This document shows, piece after piece, positions 1-9,155 of a stretch of 64,000 nt of DNA. This DNA is from Brooklawnia cerclae. Its GTDB lineage: Bacteria; Actinomycetota; Actinomycetes; Propionibacteriales; Propionibacteriaceae. Numbering within the stretch: the first letter of the stretch is position 1; each line of letters begins with the position of its first letter. The position numbers and the translations under genes were made by a program. Below the pieces are notes generated by a model that was given only the letters and a program-made list of their open reading frames with translations, searched no databases and had not been told where the DNA came from. The stretch spans positions 2,604,001 to 2,668,000 of the forward strand of contig NZ_JAAMOZ010000001.1 of NCBI RefSeq assembly GCF_011758645.1, read 5' to 3'.

Positions 1-69
1 AGCTACGAGGCCCCCAACGGCCGGACCATCCACGTGACGATCGTCGAGGTGTCGCCCTTCAAGGGCTGA
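1..69 (+). CDS. greA: C-terminal end of transcription elongation factor GreA (partial)
   Basis: The frame starting at base 1 is open and encodes 22 residues ending in a TGA stop. The peptide SYEAPNGRTIHVTIVEV is like the end of the GreA C-terminal FKBP-like domain, where actinobacterial proteins carry a (S/T)YEAPNG motif. GreA rescues backtracked RNA polymerase by stimulating transcript cleavage. The rest of the gene lies before the window, so identity rests on one short motif. Confidence 0.5.
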   Translation, partial: SYEAPNGRTIHVTIVEVSPFKG

Positions 70-124
70 CACCGGGATCCGGCCGGACGACGCCTGCCGG
101 GCCGACCGTCACGCATCGTCGGAG

Positions 125-1291
125 TCAGTCCTCGATACGGACGACGGCGCGTCCCATCACGACACCGATCTCCAGCGCAGCCGCACCGGTGCCGACGACG
201 TACTCGTCCACGGTGCCGTGCGGTTCACCGGGCCAGCTCACCCGCCCGAGTTGCGTCTCGGAGCGGATAGTCACGTTGGCCCCCGCTGCGAGCCGCACGG
301 TGAGGTTTCCCGACTCGACGCGCACGCGCGAGCGTCCTTCGCTGATCGGCCCCGTCAGCGTCGCACCGCCGGCCTGGACGAGAGCGTCGGTCACCTCGGT
401 GACCCCGTTGAGGTTCGCGCTTCCCGCGCTGACGCGGATCTTCCCCAGGTGCGGCACCCCGATCGTGATGAGCCGGCTTCCCGTGACCTCCGCGTCCACG
501 ACGATCGCCGGGTTGACCCGGACGACCAGTTCTTGACCCAGCCCGATCGCCCTCAGATCGTCCAGAGTGCGCGGCGGGCGGATCACGCTGAAGCTGGACA
601 GGTCGACGCCGATCTCGCCTTCGGTGCTGACCTCCAGGTCGGAGCCCCGACGGCGCAGCGTGTGCGGGCCCTCGACCGTGATGGTGGCGACGCTCGCGTC
701 CCCGATGAGGCGGACGCGCCGGCCCACCGACCGCAGGACGACACGCTCGATCCCACGAGTGTTCTGCGTCCACCGGGGACCCTGGGGATCGGGGGCCGGG
801 GCCTCGGTGCCCGGCTCGCCGGCCGCCGGAGGCTCGGGGGCCGCCTGCCTCACCGACGAGGCGAGGTTGCCGATACGTTCGAAGGCATGCCGGGCGAAGT
901 CGCCGGCGTCCCGGACGAACCCTCCCGCGGTGGCGGCGATGTCGTCCATCTCGATGGTGAACAGCGGGGGGAGAGTGTTCTCGTCCTCGTCGCCCGGTTC
1001 GTTCCCGTCGGCGGGCGCGCCCTGGTCGGCGGATCGGTTCTCGTCGGCGGGCTCGTTCTCGTCCGTCCGGTCTTCTTCATCGGATTCGGGCGTCCCCGGT
1101 TCGGCGTCCTGAGGCGTGGCGGTGGCGGCACGCACGCGCTGGGGAGGCGCATCGTAGAGGGATTCGGCGTCGACGACCGGTTCCGGGTTCGGGTGCTCCA
1201 ACCCGGCGATCAGGTCGGCGGCCCGGGCGGTGTCGATGGCACCGGCTGCGAGGTCATCCAGGATGCGTTTCAGCGCGTTGGGATCGCTCAT
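125..1291 (-). CDS. DUF4097-like hypothetical protein with N-terminal helical segment
   Basis: This 388-residue protein begins with a short helical region (about 1-35), followed by a long acidic, low-complexity linker (about 45-110, rich in E, D, P, N and A). The C-terminal half (about 180-388) is a run of short beta-strand repeats with alternating V, G, T and N, as in the DUF4097 putative adhesin fold (beta-helix-like). There is no signal peptide or membrane segment. Function is unknown; DUF4097 proteins are often near envelope-stress or toast-rack proteins. It is convergent with the greA end and is followed upstream by the AI-2E permease on the same strand. Confidence 0.6.
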   Translation of the reverse strand: MSDPNALKRILDDLAAGAIDTARAADLIAGLEHPNPEPVVDAESLYDAPPQRVRAATATPQDAEPGTPESDEEDRTDENEPADENRSADQGAPADGNEPGDEDENTLPPLFTIEMDDIAATAGGFVRDAGDFARHAFERIGNLASSVRQAAPEPPAAGEPGTEAPAPDPQGPRWTQNTRGIERVVLRSVGRRVRLIGDASVATITVEGPHTLRRRGSDLEVSTEGEIGVDLSSFSVIRPPRTLDDLRAIGLGQELVVRVNPAIVVDAEVTGSRLITIGVPHLGKIRVSAGSANLNGVTEVTDALVQAGGATLTGPISEGRSRVRVESGNLTVRLAAGANVTIRSETQLGRVSWPGEPHGTVDEYVVGTGAAALEIGVVMGRAVVRIED

Positions 1292-1353
1292 GCGTTCAAA
1301 TCTAGACGCGTGGCAGGTGCTTCAGCAGCGACGGGACGGCTTTCAGGGGCTGG

Positions 1354-2538
1354 TCAGGGACCTTGCACGTCGTCGGGACGACGTCCCCTGGTGGGCAGTT
1401 GGAGATCGTGCAGGTTCGGCAGGCGTCGTCCGGGCGTCTCCGGGCCCGGGTCCGGGTCCGCGCTGCGGATGCACCCGGAGACGAACGCGATCAGCGGAAT
1501 GGCGAAGAACGCACCCGCGATGCCCGCGAGGATGGCCCCGGCCGTGATGCCCAGCAGCACCAACAGGGGATGGATCTCGACGGCCCGCCCCAGCAGCAGC
1601 GGCTGCAGCAGGTGTGACTCGACCCCCATCACCGCGACGAACACCACCAGCATGATCACCGCCTTGATCGGCCCGAGCGTGACCAGGACGACGACCACGG
1701 CGACAGTGCCGGCGATCATCGCCCCGAGGATCGGGACGAACGAGCACACGAAGGTGAGGGCCATGATCGCCAACCACAGGTTGCTCCCCAGGATGAGGGC
1801 GCCCAGCCCGGCCCCCACGCCGTCGATCGCTGCCACGGCGACAGCAGCTCGCACGTAGTGGGTCAGCGCCGTCCAGCCGCCCGACACCGCCGGCGAGATG
1901 GTGGCCAATGCGTAGCCGGGTAGCACTTTCGCGAACGCGCCAGTGATACGCCGTCCGTCCTTGAGGAAGAAGAAGGCCACGAACAGCGTCGTCACCAGCC
2001 CGGCGAAGAAGCTGCCGATGCCCGAGCCCGCGGTGGCCGCCCAGGTCGCGATCTGGTCCCTCGAATCCTCGACCGCCGAGACCATCTGCCTGATCCAGTC
2101 GTTGACCTGCGCCTCGCTGATCCTCAGCGGGCCGGTGGCCAGCCACTCCAGCACCTCACTGAAACCCGTGGTGGCAGTCGTGGACAGCTGCTGCCACTGG
2201 CTGGCGATCTGTGCCCCGACCAGGGCCAGGAGCCCCGAGACGACCAGCACCAGGACCAGCAGCGACGCGAGCGCACCGAGCCAGCGCGGCGCCCCCTTGC
2301 GCTGCAGCCAGGCGGTCATGGGCGACATGCCCGAGGCGATCAGCACCGCGAGCAGCACGGGGACGACGATCTGTCCCAGCTTCGACCCGAACGTCCACAG
2401 CCCGACCACCGCTGCACCCACCACGAGGAGACGCCACGACCAGCCCGCCCCCACACGCAGCCACAGAGGGACGTAGGCGAGGTCGTCGCGTGTGCTCGCA
2501 CGTGGATCCGTGGAATCCCCACTCGTGCTGGCTGGCAT
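1354..2538 (-). CDS. AI-2E family transporter (TqsA/PerM-like permease)
   Basis: A 394-residue membrane protein. After a short polar N-terminus there are paired hydrophobic segments near 35-80, a central soluble region (about 100-170), then five or so membrane helices to about 360, the layout of the AI-2E exporter family (PerM/TqsA). The stretch LKDGRRITGAF and the later HPLLVLLGI fit the family. Members export small molecules or ions, and the substrate is not predictable. The start is an ATG with GAGGGGG about six bases upstream; a much longer open frame exists upstream but is antisense to the next gene. The C-terminal tail is polar and Pro/Arg-rich. Confidence 0.82.
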   Translation of the reverse strand: MPASTSGDSTDPRASTRDDLAYVPLWLRVGAGWSWRLLVVGAAVVGLWTFGSKLGQIVVPVLLAVLIASGMSPMTAWLQRKGAPRWLGALASLLVLVLVVSGLLALVGAQIASQWQQLSTTATTGFSEVLEWLATGPLRISEAQVNDWIRQMVSAVEDSRDQIATWAATAGSGIGSFFAGLVTTLFVAFFFLKDGRRITGAFAKVLPGYALATISPAVSGGWTALTHYVRAAVAVAAIDGVGAGLGALILGSNLWLAIMALTFVCSFVPILGAMIAGTVAVVVVLVTLGPIKAVIMLVVFVAVMGVESHLLQPLLLGRAVEIHPLLVLLGITAGAILAGIAGAFFAIPLIAFVSGCIRSADPDPGPETPGRRLPNLHDLQLPTRGRRPDDVQGP

Positions 2539-2670
2539 CTGCACCCCCTCGTCGACTGCGCCCCAGCATAGGTGGGCACCCGCCATGTGCGGGCGCTTCG
2601 CAGTGCGGTCCATGCGCGAGTCGCAGTCGTCCGGCGTTCCGGTTTTCACCGGTCGGCTAGCCTGAGGCCC

Positions 2671-3861
2671 GTGACTCGCCTGCCTACCGGGCTCCCCCGC
2701 GACGTGTGGGTGCTCTCCCTCGTCGCGTTCCTCGTGGCCGTCGGGTTCGGGGTCATGGTGCCAGTACTGCCCGTGTTCGCCCGCGGTTTCGGCGTGAGCC
2801 AACTGGCGGTCGGCGCGGTCATCAGTGCGTTCGCGCTGTCGCGGCTGATCATGAGCCCGTGGTGCGGACGCCTCAACCGCGCGATCGGTGAACGCGTGGC
2901 GCTCGGCGTCGGAATCGGGATCGTCGCCGCGAGCACCGCCGGGGCCGGGCTGGCCCGGACGTACGCGCAACTGCTCGTCCTGCGCGGGCTGGGAGGCATC
3001 GGATCGGCGATGTTCAGCGTCGCCGCCATGACGCTGCTCCTCGCGTCCGCGGACGCATCGCTGCGCGGCCGGGCGTCGGCCCTCTACTCGGGAGGCTTTC
3101 TGCTGGGCGGCATGGCCGGGCCCGCCGTAGGCGGCGCGCTGGCCGCGATCTCGATCAGGGCGCCTTTCTTCTTCTACGCAGGCACCCTCGTGCTGGCCGG
3201 AGCCGCGGGCCTGCTGCTGTTGCGCACGCGGGCCGCGGCAACGGCCGAGGCTCCGGGCAGCGAGACGGGCCCGGCGCTGCGAGCCGTCGTCCGCGAGCCG
3301 CGCTATCAGGCGGCGTGCCTGGCGAACTTCGCGTCCGGCTGGCAGGCCCAGGGAGCCCGCTCGACACTCGTCCCGCTGCTGGTGGTCGAGGTGCTCGATC
3401 GCCCGACCTCGTGGACAGGTGTCGCTTTCGCGGTGGCGGCCGTCGTCCAGGGGCTGGCACTGGCCCCGGTGGGACGCGTCGTCGACACCTGGGGACGCAA
3501 GCAGGTGCTCGTCGGCGGGCTCACGGCGTGCGCCGTGTCGACGGCCGCGATCCCGTTCGCCCCCACGATCGCCTGGCTGATCGTCGCCCTGTGCGTCTTC
3601 GGCCTGGGGTCCGCCGCGATGTCGACCGCACCGACCGCCCTGGTGGGCGACGTGACGGGCGGAGCGGGCGGCACCCCGGTCGCGGTGTTCCAGATGTCGT
3701 CCGACGTCGGCTCGATCATCGGCCCGCTCGCCGCCGGTTTCCTGGCGGATCATTTCCCGCTGCCGGTTGCCTTCGCTGTGGGGGCGATCCTGATGGCGGG
3801 CGTCGGGCTGTGGGCGGCCGCGCTCCCGTCGAGTAGACGAGGCGATAGCGTGCAGGCATGA
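2671..3861 (+). CDS. Major facilitator superfamily transporter (drug-exporter type)
   Basis: This 396-residue protein has about twelve membrane helices. Loop 2-3 carries the MFS motif around [13 protein letters not shown], and the second half repeats it as [11 protein letters not shown]. Proteins of this DHA1-like type export drugs or metabolites using the proton gradient. I chose the GTG start because hydrophobic sequence begins a few residues later and the upstream codons are antisense to the AI-2E promoter region. The last four bases overlap the ATG of ung (ATGA), suggesting translational coupling. The substrate cannot be inferred. Confidence 0.83.
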   Translation: MTRLPTGLPRDVWVLSLVAFLVAVGFGVMVPVLPVFARGFGVSQLAVGAVISAFALSRLIMSPWCGRLNRAIGERVALGVGIGIVAASTAGAGLARTYAQLLVLRGLGGIGSAMFSVAAMTLLLASADASLRGRASALYSGGFLLGGMAGPAVGGALAAISIRAPFFFYAGTLVLAGAAGLLLLRTRAAATAEAPGSETGPALRAVVREPRYQAACLANFASGWQAQGARSTLVPLLVVEVLDRPTSWTGVAFAVAAVVQGLALAPVGRVVDTWGRKQVLVGGLTACAVSTAAIPFAPTIAWLIVALCVFGLGSAAMSTAPTALVGDVTGGAGGTPVAVFQMSSDVGSIIGPLAAGFLADHFPLPVAFAVGAILMAGVGLWAAALPSSRRGDSVQA

Positions 3862-4541
3862 CTCCCCGTCCGATCAACGAACTCATGGCACCCGACTGGG
3901 CCGCGGCACTGGCGCCGCAGGAGGACCAGATCCATCGCATGGGAGAGTTCCTGCGCACGGAGCTGCAAGCCGGTCGGGCCTACCTTCCGGCTGGTGACAA
4001 GGTATTACGCGCCTTCACCCGCCCCTTGTCCGATGTCCGGGTGCTCGTGGTGGGACAGGATCCATACCCGACTCCGGGGCATCCGATCGGGCTGAGCTTC
4101 GCCGTTGACCGGGGCGTCCGGCCCCTGCCGAAGAGCCTGATCAACATCTACCGCGAGCTCCAGTCCGACCTCGGCATCGCCCCGGCGGAGCACGGTGACC
4201 TCAGCGGATGGTTCGAGCAGGGCGTCCTGCTGCTCAACAGGTGTCTCACCGTCCAGCCCGGCAAGCCCGCGTCGCACCGGGGCAAGGGCTGGGAGCCCGT
4301 CACTCAGGCGGCCATCGAGGCACTCGCCGCGCGCGGCGGCCCGCTCGTCGCGATCCTGTGGGGACGCGACGCGCAGGGTCTGACTCCCCTGCTCCAGTCG
4401 GCGGGTGTCCCGGTGATCGCTTCACCGCATCCCTCGCCGCTGTCGGCGAGTGCGGGCTTCTTCGGATCGCGGCCTTTCAGCCGCGCGAACGAGGCGCTCG
4501 CCCAGCAGGGGGCAGCCCCGATCGACTGGAATCTCGGCTGA
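3858..4541 (+). CDS. ung: Uracil-DNA glycosylase, family 1
   Basis: This 227-residue enzyme removes uracil from DNA to start base-excision repair. The water-activating motif [10 protein letters not shown] is at about 66-75, with the catalytic Asp at 68, and the Leu-loop motif HPSPLS begins at His191. GQDPYP with TPGH rather than GQDPYH is normal in actinobacteria. Length matches the family. It overlaps the MFS gene by four bases and is followed by a strong hairpin facing a convergent gene. Confidence 0.95.
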   Translation: MTPRPINELMAPDWAAALAPQEDQIHRMGEFLRTELQAGRAYLPAGDKVLRAFTRPLSDVRVLVVGQDPYPTPGHPIGLSFAVDRGVRPLPKSLINIYRELQSDLGIAPAEHGDLSGWFEQGVLLLNRCLTVQPGKPASHRGKGWEPVTQAAIEALAARGGPLVAILWGRDAQGLTPLLQSAGVPVIASPHPSPLSASAGFFGSRPFSRANEALAQQGAAPIDWNLG

Positions 4542-4573
4542 TCCCGTACCGAATGCGGCCCGTTGCGATGAGC

Positions 4574-4613
4574 GTGGAAGATTGTGGTTCGACTACGCAT
4601 CACAATCTTCCAC
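4574..4613. terminator. 13-bp perfect hairpin between convergent genes
   Basis: The arm gtggaagattgtg pairs exactly with cacaatcttccac across a 14-base loop. It lies 32 bases after ung and 30 before the end of the convergent gene, so it can serve both as terminator. There is no U-tract. A closely similar hairpin, including its loop, occurs at 9896-9949, so it may also be a dispersed palindromic repeat. Confidence 0.55.
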
Positions 4614-4643
4614 ACTGTTCCTACGGCCCTGTCACAACGATCC

Positions 4644-5180
4644 TCATGAGCCCCGAAACGACGTCTCCTTCGCGATGATCCCCTCGATCATCGCGAGCGG
4701 TACGTCGAAACTGCGTGCCGGGAACTTCCGCGTCCGGAACCCGGGGCACGACAGCCGCAACCAGTCATGCCCGAAACGACGCACCACGGACACGCTCACG
4801 CGAGCCAGGGGCCAGCGCTCCTCAGCACGCCCGAAAGCCGACGGGAACACGACCTCGTTCCCCTCGATCGCGAATGCGTGAGGCGCCGCGAACGGCACCG
4901 GATCGTCCACCGAGCCTGGAGGAAGATCCCGCAGGCCGCGCAGGTGACGCACACCGTTCCAGACCGCCACGGCGCCCGCACCCGCGAGAAACGCCATCCC
5001 CAGCAGTTCCCACGTCGGGCCCAGAAGCACGCGGACCGTTGTGCCTGCCAGCGCCGCGACGATCAGCACACCGCCGAGCCAGCAGTTCGCGACGGCATTG
5101 CGACGCACGCTGCGACGAGTGGGCGCAGAAGAACCTTGCGTCCACTTCGAAAGCTCGATGACGATCCTCGACTGGCTCAC
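4644..5180 (-). CDS. Small membrane protein of unknown function
   Basis: The protein has 178 residues. Two hydrophobic helices (about 33-50 and 57-76) are followed by a roughly 100-residue soluble C-terminal half rich in short beta strands (for example FAIEGNEVVFPS and WLRLSCPGF), resembling the membrane-anchored PH-like or DUF-type proteins common in actinobacteria. I do not recognise the family. It is convergent with ung and shares its terminator hairpin. Confidence 0.6.
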   Translation of the reverse strand: MSQSRIVIELSKWTQGSSAPTRRSVRRNAVANCWLGGVLIVAALAGTTVRVLLGPTWELLGMAFLAGAGAVAVWNGVRHLRGLRDLPPGSVDDPVPFAAPHAFAIEGNEVVFPSAFGRAEERWPLARVSVSVVRRFGHDWLRLSCPGFRTRKFPARSFDVPLAMIEGIIAKETSFRGS

Positions 5181-5318
5181 GCGGGCAGCCTAATGGGCTG
5201 TTGGCCCATGCCGCGGGACACAGCCCGGACCCGGCGACACCGCCTGCCCATACGACCCCCGGTAGCCGACGGCCACCGGTGCGGGCAGTGTCCACCAGAC
5301 ACGCCCTAGAGTGCGGGC

Positions 5319-5666
5319 ATGCGGGACGACTACCTCCGGCGTTTTCGGGCCACGGTCGCGGCACTGGCCATGGCGTCGGCCGCGTGGGCCGCACTGATCG
5401 TCCGCACGCCCGCTTCGGCGGTCGACCGCTCGAACCTCGTCACGTTCCTGGCGATGTTCCCGGTCGCCGGCGCGGTGACGTCGCTCGCCGGCCGCTGGCC
5501 GTCCCGCATCGCCGGTTGCCTCGGCGGGCTGGCCTCCGTGACCGGCGTCGTCGGCTACCTTGCCTCGGCCGGTTGGGCGCCGTGGGTGTTCGCGGGAGCC
5601 GCCATCATGAACGTGGCGACCCTCGTCACCACGGTTGCATCCAGGGGTGACACCCGCCGGCCCTAG
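5319..5666 (+). CDS. Small three-helix membrane protein, unknown
   Basis: The protein has 115 residues with three predicted membrane helices (about 9-28, 42-62 and 68-104) and a short basic N-terminus (MRDDYLRRFR) consistent with the positive-inside rule. No family is recognised. It sits 11 bases before the WXG100-like gene in the same direction, so the two may be co-transcribed. Confidence 0.55.
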   Translation: MRDDYLRRFRATVAALAMASAAWAALIVRTPASAVDRSNLVTFLAMFPVAGAVTSLAGRWPSRIAGCLGGLASVTGVVGYLASAGWAPWVFAGAAIMNVATLVTTVASRGDTRRP

Positions 5667-5677
5667 GCTTCCGGCAC

Positions 5678-6739
5678 ATGTACTACAGCGCGCCCTACCT
5701 GGCCACTGGCGCATCAGATCTGCTCGCCCTGCGTGGGGACGTCTCGCAGGCCAGCGCGTTCGCGACGACCCACCTGTCGAAGGTGTCCGCGAGCGACGGC
5801 GGCCTGATCTACCGCCACTTCCTCGGCGGGCACGAAGATGCGATGGCGAAGCTCGATGGTCTGCTCGACGCGATCCACAAGCTCCTGGGGAACTCGGCCG
5901 ACCGTATCGACGAGACGATGCTCGCGTACTCGTCGACCGAGCAGGCCAACCTCGACGAGGTCGAGAAGCTGTGGGAGGCCCTCGACAACGCACCCGACAT
6001 CCCTCCGCTCGGGCCGCCACCCGACGGCGGCCTCACCGCCGGGCCCCTCCCCTCGTCCGGCCTCGCCACCCCCGAAACCAACATCGGGCACTGGATCTTC
6101 GATGTCCTGAGCTGGCCCGATTACCTGTCGATAGGTTCTTGGCTACGCAAGATATTCGGCTGGATCTGGCAGGCAGTCGCAGGGGACGATCCCTGGCAGA
6201 TGCTGTGGAAGTGGCTGGGCGGAGACTTCGAAGCCATCGGGCTGGCCGCCGGAGCATGGCAGGAACTGGGCGACTGGTTCGACGACATGGCCGGCGAACT
6301 CGGCGTCCGCATGCAGATCATGTTCGGCGGCTGGTACGACAGCACCGATGCCACCGCCGCCGGATCCTACTTCGCCCAGGCCACCCAGGCCATCGCCGCC
6401 GCCGAAGGCCCGATGGACGACCTGTTCCGGCTCTACAACGACGTCGCCTGGTCGTCCTACGGGTTCTTCCAAGCCATCTACAGCCTCATCGACGCGGCGA
6501 TCGACGCCCTCGTCGCCACGCTGATGGGCGGGACGAGCGTGCTCGAGGCGATCGCGGCAGTGTTCTCAGGGGGTGCCACAGCAGTGCCTGCGGCGGCCAG
6601 CGCGATCATCGCCGCGGTCGAGACCCTGTCGGCGGCGTGGGGCTACATGATGACCGCGGTGTACGGGGTGGTCGGCATCGGGGCCCTCGTGGGCGCCGCG
6701 ACCACCCAGATCGAATGGGTCGCGATACCGGAAGGCTGA
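5678..6739 (+). CDS. WXG100/ESAT-6-superfamily-like helical protein, possible type VII-linked
   Basis: This 353-residue protein is almost wholly helical. Residues 1-105 resemble an Esx/LXG-type helical hairpin with regularly spaced small and hydrophobic residues. A Pro/Gly linker (about 108-130) follows, then a Trp-rich segment (about 135-190: WIFDVLSWPDY, WQMLWKWLGG). A second Esx-like stretch contains GGWYDSTD, a possible WXG-type turn, and the protein ends in hydrophobic Ala-rich helices. It lacks a signal peptide. No EccC or other secretion gene is in the window, so export by a type VII system is inference. It is followed after three bases by a small acidic helical gene. Confidence 0.5.
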   Translation: MYYSAPYLATGASDLLALRGDVSQASAFATTHLSKVSASDGGLIYRHFLGGHEDAMAKLDGLLDAIHKLLGNSADRIDETMLAYSSTEQANLDEVEKLWEALDNAPDIPPLGPPPDGGLTAGPLPSSGLATPETNIGHWIFDVLSWPDYLSIGSWLRKIFGWIWQAVAGDDPWQMLWKWLGGDFEAIGLAAGAWQELGDWFDDMAGELGVRMQIMFGGWYDSTDATAAGSYFAQATQAIAAAEGPMDDLFRLYNDVAWSSYGFFQAIYSLIDAAIDALVATLMGGTSVLEAIAAVFSGGATAVPAAASAIIAAVETLSAAWGYMMTAVYGVVGIGALVGAATTQIEWVAIPEG

Positions 6740-6742
6740 ACC

Positions 6743-7180
6743 ATGTCACTGCCCCAGATGAATCCGCTGGCCGCCAAGCTCATGGGCGGCACCGATTTCC
6801 GCCGCCGGTTGCGCGACCAGATCCTCGCCCGGGCCGCCGAGACCGACGACCCGGCCTTCGCACAACGCCTCCGTGAGGCAGCCGACGGCAAGCGGCCCCT
6901 GCGCACCCTGCTGCACGATCCCGCCTTCCTCGCGTCCATGAAGATGGACGGCCCGGACGCCGAGCGGCGGCTCGACGAGGCGATCGCCGAGGCCGGGCCG
7001 CCGGCGGGGACGCCGGAAGAGGTACGCGAGCAGTGGCGCGAGAAGCTCGCCGAGATCGGCATCCCTGTACCCGATGCCGAGGAGGCCCGTGCGCTGCTGC
7101 CCGACGTCCTCGAGTTGCAGCAGCGCGCCCGCGAGGTGCTCGCCGCCGACCGTGCGAACAACTGGGGGCACGACCGCTGA
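6743..7180 (+). CDS. Small charged helical protein, unknown
   Basis: The protein has 145 residues with high Ala, Glu, Arg and Asp content and is predicted almost entirely helical, with no membrane segment or signal. It starts three bases after the preceding WXG100-like gene, so the two form one transcription unit. A chaperone or partner role for the upstream protein is possible but only from position. No known domain is recognised. Confidence 0.55.
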   Translation: MSLPQMNPLAAKLMGGTDFRRRLRDQILARAAETDDPAFAQRLREAADGKRPLRTLLHDPAFLASMKMDGPDAERRLDEAIAEAGPPAGTPEEVREQWREKLAEIGIPVPDAEEARALLPDVLELQQRAREVLAADRANNWGHDR

Positions 7181-7226
7181 CGCTTTCGGGCGCCCACACG
7201 GCGTGCCTCCCCGTAGGCTGGGGGCC

Positions 7227-8141
7227 ATGCGCATCTCCCTCGTGCTGGGTTCCGGCGGCGCCCGCGGCTACGCTCATGTCGGCGCGATCCGTGAGCTCGA
7301 GGCCAGGGGACACGAGATCGTCGCGGTGGCCGGGGCATCCATCGGCGCGCTGGTCGGCGGCGCGCTGGCCGCCGGAAAGCTGGACGAGCTCGCCGACGCC
7401 GCACTGCATCTGTCGCGCACCGACGTGTGGATGATGTTCCGCCCCTCGCTGAATCAGGCAGGGCTCATCAAACCCGACCGGGTGATGAACGCGTTGCGTC
7501 GCATCATCGGCGACGTCCGCATCGAGGACCTGCCGGTCCCCTACACCGCCGTCGCCACCGACCTGCTCTCCCGGCGGGAGGTCTGGTTCCACGAGGGCCC
7601 GCTGCTCGCGGCGATCCGGGCGTCCATCTCGATCCCGTCGGTGTTCACCCCCGTCATGTTGCAGGGGCGCCTCCTCACTGACGGCGGGCTCGTCAACCCC
7701 CTGCCGATGGAGACCTCGCTGCGTCTCGACGCCGACGTCACCGTCGCGGTCTCGCTGTTCGGCCCCGATCCCGGCCTGGGCGCCGCAGGGGCGATCGAGG
7801 TGTCGTCCGACAAGCACGACACCACCAACCCGCTGACCCGCCTCTCGGAGCGCATCGCCGGGGCGCTGCCCACCATTCCCGCGTTGAGCCATGCCGGCCC
7901 CGAGCAGGACGACCCGTTCGACCCGCTGCCCCCCGATCTCGACATCGGGGACATGGTCGTCATGTCGCTCAACGTCATGCAGGCACGCATCCAGGCGTCC
8001 CGCATCGCGGTCAACCCGCCGGACGTGCACATCGAGGTGCCGGTCAGCCTGGCGTCGACCTTCGATTTCGGCGACGCGGAGCGCATCATCGAGACCGGGC
8101 GCGAACTCGCCGCCGCGGAGTTCGACCGCGTGGGGCTCTAG
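7227..8141 (+). CDS. Patatin-like phospholipase family protein (RssA/YchK type)
   Basis: The protein has 304 residues. The oxyanion-hole motif GSGGARGYAHVG is near the N-terminus, the nucleophile elbow GASIG has Ser38, and the catalytic Asp is in DGG at 152-154, so the Ser-Asp dyad is complete. Family members are lipid acyl hydrolases, and the RssA-like subgroup is cytosolic and poorly characterised. I chose the ATG where the family homology begins; the open frame upstream belongs to the overlap with the previous gene. The stop codon abuts a MITE-like element. Confidence 0.87.
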   Translation: MRISLVLGSGGARGYAHVGAIRELEARGHEIVAVAGASIGALVGGALAAGKLDELADAALHLSRTDVWMMFRPSLNQAGLIKPDRVMNALRRIIGDVRIEDLPVPYTAVATDLLSRREVWFHEGPLLAAIRASISIPSVFTPVMLQGRLLTDGGLVNPLPMETSLRLDADVTVAVSLFGPDPGLGAAGAIEVSSDKHDTTNPLTRLSERIAGALPTIPALSHAGPEQDDPFDPLPPDLDIGDMVVMSLNVMQARIQASRIAVNPPDVHIEVPVSLASTFDFGDAERIIETGRELAAAEFDRVGL

Positions 8142-8251
8142 GGAAACGCTGATCAATGATCCCTGAGCCTGTCGAAGGGTCGTGGAACTGTCGTCCGGAA
8201 ACGGGCTTCGACAGGCTCGGCCAGCGTTGCTCGCATTGATCAGCGTTTTCC
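8142..8251. repeat. MITE-like palindromic element, copy 1
   Basis: A 110-bp element bounded by near-perfect inverted ends: ggaaacgctgatcaatg on the left and cattgatcagcgttttcc on the right. Inside are inverted copies of the TTCGACAGGCTC motif. A second, expanded copy with the same right half lies at 38061-38280. The first bases coincide with the stop codon of the patatin gene. It encodes nothing. Confidence 0.7.
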
Positions 8252-8308
8252 TGGGGCTCCGGAACTTCTTCCACCTGGCGTGCTTCACCCCGCGCATACG
8301 ATTGAAAC

Positions 8309-8944
8309 ATGTACAACTTTGCTCGTCCCACCCCGATCCAGGTGGATGCCGCGCATGCGCTGCCCGGACGCACCGCCCCCGTGCTGCGCATGCCGTTCGT
8401 CCACCGCATCTTCGGCGAGCCCCTCGACGCCGAGCATCCCGGCACCGACGTGGCGTACTTCGCTCTCGGCTGCTTCTGGGGTGCCGAGAAACTGTTCTGG
8501 CAGGTTCCCGGCGTCGTGTCGACCGGGGTCGGCTACATGGGCGGATACACCCCGAACCCCACCTATGAAGAGGTGTGCTCCGGGTTCACCGGTCACGCAG
8601 AGACCGTCCGCGTCGTGTTCGATCCCGCGCGCGTGTCGTACGGCGACCTGCTGACCGTGTTCTTCGAGAACCACGACCCGACGCAGGGTTTCCGCCAGGG
8701 CAATGACGTCGGGACGCAGTACCGCTCCGCGATCTTCGCGACCTCGCCCGAGCAGCGCGGACAGGCGATCAGCGCCCGCGACGCGTTCCAGAAGAAGCTG
8801 GGGGACGCCGGCTACGGCACGATCACGACCGCTGTCGACAATGCCGGCGACTGGTACTGGGCCGAGGACTATCACCAGCAGTACCTGGACGCCAACCCGA
8901 ACGGCTACTGCCCCGTTCACGCCACCGGCGTGAAGTGCGGTTGA
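8309..8944 (+). CDS. msrA: Peptide methionine-S-sulfoxide reductase
   Basis: This 211-residue enzyme reduces methionine-S-sulfoxide in proteins and free Met, protecting against oxidants. The active-site motif GCFWG has its nucleophilic Cys at 55. The conserved YMGGYTPNPTYEEVC and GHAE segments follow, as do DPTQ and GTQYRSAI. A C-terminal Cys near the end (VKCG) is a likely resolving cysteine. The N-terminal extension of about 45 residues is typical of the longer MsrA form. An array of short repeats follows. Confidence 0.95.
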   Translation: MYNFARPTPIQVDAAHALPGRTAPVLRMPFVHRIFGEPLDAEHPGTDVAYFALGCFWGAEKLFWQVPGVVSTGVGYMGGYTPNPTYEEVCSGFTGHAETVRVVFDPARVSYGDLLTVFFENHDPTQGFRQGNDVGTQYRSAIFATSPEQRGQAISARDAFQKKLGDAGYGTITTAVDNAGDWYWAEDYHQQYLDANPNGYCPVHATGVKCG

Positions 8945-8954
8945 GCTGGATCCT

Positions 8955-9152
8955 CGTCCCTTCGACAAGCTCAGGGAGCGTACGACAGTTGAGTTGAGTC
9001 CCTTGTCCCTTCGACAAGCTCAGGGAGCATACGACAGTTGAGTTGACTCCCTCGTCCCTTCGACGAGCTCAGGGACCGCACAACGGCCGAGTTATGCCTT
9101 GTCCCTTCGACAAGCTCAGGGAGTGTACGGCGGCTGAGCTTGTCGAAGCCCC
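8955..9152. repeat. Four tandem 47-49-bp repeats built on cccttcgacaagctcaggg
   Basis: The core begins at 8958, 9007, 9056 and 9103, with intervening sequence like gagcgtacgacagttgagt. An inverted copy (gagcttgtcgaag) closes the array near 9135. The array fills the gap between msrA and a convergent gene and may act as a transcription barrier. It belongs to the same core family found in five other gaps of the window. Confidence 0.85.
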
Positions 9153-9155
9153 TGG

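Noticed and set aside
218-1858. Long plus-strand frame across the DUF4097-like and AI-2E genes
   Set aside because: It is Arg/Gly/Asp-rich shadow coding opposite two better-supported genes.
2539-3753. Long minus-strand extension of the AI-2E gene (a 799-residue frame)
   Set aside because: The extension is antisense to the MFS gene, has low-complexity Arg/Gly composition, and an RBS-preceded ATG starts the membrane protein.
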